Shown: positions 58,244 to 64,000 of the stretch, in pieces
Position numbering within the stretch: position 1 is the stretch's first letter
Layout of the letters: each line of letters starts with the position of its first letter
NCBI GenBank assembly: GCA_030549205.1
Contig: JAUKTV010000002.1
Location: forward strand, 1,178,001 to 1,242,000
Direction: 5' to 3'
DNA: 64,000 bases
Source: Apiosordaria backusii
Lineage: Eukaryota > Ascomycota > Sordariomycetes > Sordariales > Lasiosphaeriaceae
The notes under the pieces: model-generated
Database searches by the model: none
Seen by the model: only the letters and a program-made list of their open reading frames with translations
What the model was told of the DNA's origin: nothing
Program-made: the position numbers and the translations under genes

Positions 58244-58522
58244 TATAGCGTTAAATTATAATAAAAGAACCTTTATAGAAAATACTATTCTTTAAACTTT
58301 TATTAATTTATAAACTCTTTATTAAATTTTAATATTAAATTTTTTAATATAACTAATTAGCTTATATTAACCGGTATTAACCTTCAAATTAATTAAATAA
58401 ATTAATCCCTATAGGTTATAAAAAAAGCTTTTTATAGTAAATTAAAAGGTAAAAAAGTATTATATAAATTATTAAAATATTAAATTAAAATATAAGTATA
58501 ATTAATTTAAGATATAGTTTAT
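58244..58522 (+). mobile_element. Copia copy D, continuation after the Gypsy insertion
   Basis: Starts with the second TATAG and continues copy D in register with 60,560-60,830 of copy C (TTAAATTATAATAAAAGAAC, TACCAACCTT-like and GAGCTTTTTATAG-like blocks). It ends where the LTR of copy C begins, so copy C inserted into or next to copy D; the adjoining bases TTTAT (58518-58522) would be its left duplication. Confidence 0.78.
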
Positions 58523-59356
58523 TGTTAAACTAGGTCCCTGTAAGGCCTAAGTTTACAGTGGGTGGCTGCTATTATACTATGTGGTGGAAGCTTAAGTTAG
58601 AAAGCCTATCCGTTAGCTACCCGGCACTTGCCTGGCACCTTACTTTACTGCAGGGCTATTTAAAGGCCTGCATTCTGCTAACCAGTAGGCCAAACTGCCT
58701 GTAATTTTATATTCAGGCTACTAAGGCCTACTACTGTAGGCAGTATAAGTGGCCTAACCCTAACCTTACGTTGACCTGCACTTTAGGTTGAGGGTGCTTG
58801 GTTTTGCGGCCCTTTTGTATGGCCGTAAGTCGATTTTTAAAGAGCTGTAAACTACGTTAACTTAGCTGCCTGTAAGACCTGTAGCTAACTACTGGGCTAG
58901 CTAAATTGGCTAAGAATTGGTAGGCCTATAGTTAAGTAGGTATATTATTGCTATATTAAATTATAGGCCTGTAGGCCCTATAGGTCGGGAGCTATAGAGG
59001 GCTTAGTAAGTAGTTTACAGGGCTTAGTAAACCTCGGGTTTAACTAAGCTGTACTCTGGCCTATCTGCTTACTAGGGTGTGCAAGGCACTGTATGTTAGT
59101 CGGTGGATATATAGTAGAAGTCAAGTACAAACCCTACTATAGAGACTATTATAGTGGATTTATAGAAGGTTAGTATTATAATACAATTGTTTACTTACTA
59201 TATTTCTGTTCTATAGTACCTACGTGGTGCTATATTCTAGTACCCTAGTACTGAGCTATAGGTATTATATATAAGACTTCTACTGTACTGTAAGTTAGTG
59301 TGTAAGTACTAATTATAGGGCCCTTAGGCTTGTAATTGGCTATATCTATTCTAATA
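58523..59356 (+). repeat. 5' LTR of Copia copy C
   Basis: 834 bp, TGTTAAACTAGGTCCCTGTA ... TATTCTAATA. Best-preserved LTR of the family in this window and the best reference for aligning the other three. Confidence 0.87.
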
Positions 59357-60899
59357 GGTTATAAGCTTGGAAGATACTTAGCTAGGTTATAGGCTTATAA
59401 GCTTAAAGTTTAGAGCCTTTTATAAATAATGGCTCTGGCTACTATAGACTGTGCTATAAGTAGGCTATAAAATTACTGATTTTAAAGCCTACCTATCGAG
59501 GTAGGGTTATAAGGCAAATACTAAGCTTACCTTACCTTATTAGGTTTTCCGGGGGCCTATAAGGTTTAAATTTGTATCTGCTATTAAATTTGTTGTACTG
59601 TAAGGTGTGTAAAAATTAGGCCTAATAGGGCATTGAAGGCCTGTAAGCTACGAGCTTATAAGAGCTAGAAATAGCCTTTTACTTTAACTGTAGCTAGGTA
59701 GGTAGTTCTGTAAATCCTAAAGGTAGGTAAAAAGTAAGAAGGTAGAGCGACCTTTTTAGCTATTACTGCTGTTAATGGTTATAGTACTTTACTATGTAAA
59801 ATAGCCTATTCTTTAAGGCTTTTAAGCGCTGTAGACCTAGCCTTCTTGTTATATAAAGCAAACTATAGTTAAAGCCTTAGTTAAAAACGGTATTAGGCTA
59901 GGGTCTTAAAGCTCTATAGGACGCTTTAGCGGTAAATGTACTAAGCCTTTTATAGATTCGAAAATGTAAAATATAGAGCTTAGGTAGGGGTCTTTTAGGG
60001 GGGAAGAATTAGTGGATTTTTACTGTATGTAGGCCTTTACTGTTTAATTAAGGAAGTAAAAGGTTTAGATTCAATAATTATAAGGCACTATAACTGAAGT
60101 AGTGGAGTAGATTAAGCTTTTAATAGCGGCTTAAAGCGTTTTAATATAGCCTAAGGCTACTATAATTACTTCTCTAATAGTAGCTAAAGCTATATACTAA
60201 GAAGCTGTAGTAGCTTATTAGTTAAGGCTTAAGGCTAATAGTAGTTTTATTAAGGTCCTTTATATTACTATTGCTATTAAGATAACTAAAAAGGTCTATA
60301 AATTCTCTACTAATTAAAGGCTTATAGGCCTTAAGAATTTCGATCTATAGAAATAGGGCCTGAATATTATACTGTATGCTATCGATATAGCTACTTTTAT
60401 AGAAAATCCTACTATAGTAGCCTATTAGAGTAATGCTAAATAGGCCTTACTGTTAATGTTACTTTAAAATAGTATAGCCTTAGGCCTTTAGGCTTCTATT
60501 TTATAGTAAACAAGCCCTATTAAAGTCTATAAACTGCTTATTTAGAGGTATTCTTATAGTGTTAAATTATAGTAAGGGAACCTTTATAGGAAATACCACT
60601 CTTTAAACTTTTACTAATTTATAGGCTTTTTAGTGGACTTTAACGTTAAGTTTTTTAATACAGTTAGCTGGCTTATACTGGCCGGTATTGACCTTTAGGC
60701 TATAGATTAAGTAAATTAATACCTATAGGCTATAGAAAAGAGCTTTTTATAGTAAGTTAAGAGGTAACGGAGTACTATATAGACTGTTAGAGTGCTAGGC
60801 TAAAATATAAGTACTATTAACTTAAGCTTTCTAATAGTAAATTTATTAAAAGAATAGTATATTCTAGCCTTTATAGCCGTTAAAGGTATAGCTTATAGA

Positions 60900-63800
60900 A
60901 GTAGAGAAGGCCTTTATAAAGGTACTAAAAAGAAGGTCTTTTTAAGTAAGAAGCTTAAAAGTGATAGTAATGGTAGCTTTAGTGGTTTAAGTAGCTTTCT
61001 TTAAAAGAAAAAGAAGAAAGGCTTTAAAAGGTTTAAAGGCCTTAAAAAAAGGCTTAAAGCTAAAGATTTGTTTGCCTATATAGTAAGCTTTTATAATTTG
61101 GCTTTAAAGGTCTTTAAAGACTTCGATAGTGACGATAGTAATGAGGGTACTTATATAGTACCTATAGGGCCTATTAAAGGTGCTGAAAGTATTAAAGGTA
61201 AGGCCTTGGCAGTACTTTCTTTAAAGGATATCCTTCTATACGATATTAGGTCTATTAACTATATTATTAATAGTTGAAAATAGTTTATTAATTATAAGTT
61301 TAATAATAGTTTACTAAGGATAATTTATATAAAAGGAGGTCTTTTAATACTTAAAGGCTTTGGAATTACTGTATTTACAGTACTTTTATAGAAAGAACCT
61401 TCTAAATATATTAAGCTTAAGTTTAAAAATGCTCTATATATTTCTTAATTTAACATTAACCTTTTTAATAGTATACTATACTATAAAGTTAGTAGTTAGG
61501 TTAAAAAGGAAGTACTGTATAGGCCTAATAAGGCCCCGATAGCGGTATTCGATTTTAAAGCTTTAAGCTTTTTTTTAAATTATAGAGGGTAAAGAGGCCT
61601 ATTATTTATTATAATATAAGTTTTAACGTTACTAATCGGAAGCGAAAATTAATAGTAGAGCTTTTTAATAGGCCTTTATTTTAAAAGAATAGCTATTTAA
61701 AGGTCGATTTAGACCTTCGAAGGCCTAGTAATAGGCCTATAGAGCTAAATAGCAATAGCGTTATTAACTTTAATTTGAATATTTGAAAGATAAAGCCCTA
61801 TAGGCTTAGAGGGTCTGAGTTTAACTATAAGGAAGGCTATAGCTAGGGTAGATCTAAAGGAATAGAGCTCTATTAGCTTATAGAAGGCTTTAATAGCTTA
61901 GATAACCCTAGCTTTGGAAGATTTAGTTAAGGTAGACCTACTAAAAAGCTCTATTAACCTATAAAAGGCCTTAATAGCTTAAATAACCCCGGCCTATTTA
62001 GTTAAAAAGAGGCTTAGAGAGGCTGTATATTTAAGAAGGCTATTAAAAATATCCTTAATACTACTATAGACTACTATAGTAAATTGCTTTAGGTAGTATT
62101 AAAATGGTATGTTAGGCTAGGTTATATAGGCCTAACATTACTAAAAAAGACTAGTAAAATTACTACTAGGCTTCCAAACTTAGATTAAATTAAAGAAGTA
62201 GATTTTTAATACTTGGCCTATAATAAAGCTAAGGCAGTAAGAAGGCTTTAATTTTCTACTATTCTAAACCCTCTTAAGGTTTTAGGTTCTATTAAAGGCG
62301 ATACTTTTAAAATCAAGCCTATACCCTATAATAGGCTTTCTATAATGTTAATTTTAATAGACTAAAAATCCCAGTTTAAGTAGGCCTTTTACTTATTAAA
62401 CGCTAAAGGACTAACTATATTAAGTATTATAAAAGGCTTTTTTAAAGGCCTAAAGAACTGTTATAATAGGTACTTTATCTATTTCTATTATAATAGTAGG
62501 AAGGAAATTAACTATAAATTATAGGCCTAGTTTTCTATTAAAGGTATTGAATTTTCTACTTTTAAGCCTTATATTTATAAGTAAAATGGCTTAATTAAAC
62601 GTTCTATTAAAGTATTTTTAGACCGGTTATAGGCTATAATAGTATTATTATAGCTCTTCCAATACTTATAGTACTATATAGCGCCTATAGTATTTAAATT
62701 AGTTAACTATACAGTAGTTAGTAATAGGGACCTAACTTTCTATTAAATGTTCTATAATAAATTAAAGCCTTTTCTTTTTTATAAGCCAGACTTAAGCCGG
62801 TTTAAAGCTATAGGCTTTTCTATAAAGCTTTTTATTTTAATTGAAAAAAGGTCTAAAGCTTTAAAACTATAGGCCTATATAAAGCCTAATAAACTACTGA
62901 CTATCTTTAAAAGTAAGATCTATTAAGTATAGATACCGGTTAAAAGGGCAGTAGTAAAATCTTCCTTTATAAATATAGTAAACGAACCTACTATAATTTA
63001 AAGTATTATTGCTATTTTAAAAGGGGATTTAGGCCGAGGGAGGGTAGAGTTATTATAATTAGTAAATGAAAATAGCGACCTATACTTTAAATACAACTTG
63101 GACAGTTAATTAAGTTTGGAAATTGACTAAAAGGCTAATATTAAAAAATTCTCTAATAGTAAACTAATCAGTAGGCCTACTATTTAAAAGGCTATAATTA
63201 ATAGTAGCCTAAAGCCTTTTAATAGGCCTATTATAGGCTTTAAGGTCAGCTTAGAATCCCTTATTAAAGACTACTTATTAATAGAAGTAGAAGAACTATA
63301 TTTAAGTATAAGTAAAGATATTAAAATAGGCACTAGCTAATTTATTAAATTAATATTAACTAAGGCTAAAGCCTATTACTATAGGGTCTTTAAAGGTACT
63401 TCTAGTATTAATTTATTACCTTAAATACTAAAATAAGTGCTAAAGAACCTTGAAAAATCTTATTAATTAGAGGCTATATATAGCGAATTTAAGTAAATAG
63501 TTAATTAAAGAATCTTTAAGTTTCTTTCTTAAAGTACTTTCTTTAAAGACCGTACATTATTAACTAGTAGGTTAATACTATATAAAAAGACTGATAAAGA
63601 AAATAGGCTTTTAAAGTTTAAAGTTAGGCTAGTTATTAAAGGATTTTTATAAAAGAAAGGCCTAGATTTTATAAAGACCTTTACCTCTATTACTATACTA
63701 CTTATTTAGTATATACTGCTAACTATAGTAGCTTTATTAAATTAGAAAATAGAGCAGATCGATTTTATAAGGACATTTCTTAATAGCTATTTAAAAGAGA

Positions 63801-64000
63801 AGAATTATATAGTAATACTTAAAGGCTTTTATAAGTTCTATTAATTAGCAGACTTAGCCATTAAAGCTAAGTTATATAGGTAAGGCTTTAAGCTTAAAAC
63901 TAGCTAAATAATTCGCCTTTTTAAAGCCTTATATAGCTTAAAGTAAAGCCTTAGACTTTAATAAACTAAACTTACTAAGCTATTAAAAGAAGAGGGTTTT
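60900..64000 (+). pseudogene. Copia gag-pol relic of copy C
   Basis: The protease-side sequence at about 61,240-61,500 reads SINYIINS, then LYISQFNINLFNS, the LYVP-x-x-x-x-NLLS-type segment that precedes Copia integrase. The integrase C-terminal patch lies at 62,578-62,700 (NGLIKRSIKVFL after a TAA). The RT block at 63,621-63,760 reads KVRLVIKGF and continues GLDFIKTF. Gln codons are again TAA/TAG. Partial at the right edge. Confidence 0.8.

Larger units (their letters stand above)
58523..64000 (+). mobile_element. Copia copy C, runs off the right edge, least mutated copy
   Basis: 5' LTR 58523-59356 (834 bp), candidate primer-binding site GGTTATAAGC at 59357, gag region about 59,400-61,000, protease region about 61,200-61,500, integrase about 61,900-62,720 and reverse transcriptase about 63,540-64,000, cut by the window end. 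GC content is visibly higher than in copies A, B and D. A 69-codon frame survives at 61068-61277. It preserves the uninterrupted target sites of the solo LTR and the Gypsy element found in copy D. Confidence 0.85.

Overview
The window is a piece of a filamentous ascomycete chromosome (Pezizomycotina, most likely Sordariomycetes; the class is an inference). The evidence is spliced eukaryotic genes with short 48-170 bp introns and GT...CTRAC...AG signals, a fungal PTH11-type receptor, a fungal-type ATPase/DUF3883 giant protein, and repeats carrying the signature of repeat-induced point mutation (RIP): CpA almost gone, TpA rampant, stops where Gln codons are expected.

Positions 1-7,200 hold a 7-exon gene for a 1,710-residue GHKL-ATPase/DUF3883 protein (minus) and a small membrane protein. 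Positions 7,600-14,700 are gene-poor accessory DNA: two solo LTRs of one family in opposite orientation, each with a perfect 5-bp target duplication, on either side of a broken SNF2/RING helicase relic, then an AT-rich RIP relic and a hairpin-forming inverted repeat. Positions 14,700-23,000 carry a small secreted cysteine-rich protein, a 73-bp minisatellite, a frame-broken AIG2-like cyclotransferase, a secreted GH5 glycosidase and a cytochrome P450. Positions 23,200-33,000 are compact housekeeping-like DNA: a NUP42-like CCCH/FG nucleoporin, a CUE-domain ASCC2/Cue3-like protein, ribosomal protein uS10 (RPS20), a mitochondrial gamma-butyrobetaine/trimethyllysine dioxygenase-like enzyme, an IF1-like ATPase inhibitor and a PTH11-type seven-helix receptor. 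Neighbours are divergent or convergent. They do not form an obvious pathway.

At about 34,990 the sequence switches abruptly to a 29-kb AT-rich block that runs off the right edge. It is a nested stack of dead retrotransposons: at least four Ty1/Copia copies of one family (834-bp LTRs), one of them interrupted by a 938-bp solo LTR (duplication TTAAA) and by an 11.4-kb Ty3/Gypsy element with 122-bp LTRs (duplication TATAG). Both empty sites can be read in a sister Copia copy in the same window.

Exon joins were worked out by eye from splice signals, frame and family resemblance; each spliced length given is a whole number of codons unless a break is stated. Three genes (AIG2-like, ASCC2-like, uS10) are each short by one base in a G/C homopolymer, which looks more like consensus error than real mutation. 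The best candidate for unexplored biology is the ATPase/DUF3883 protein, which joins a GHKL ATPase to a nuclease-like domain with intact motifs.
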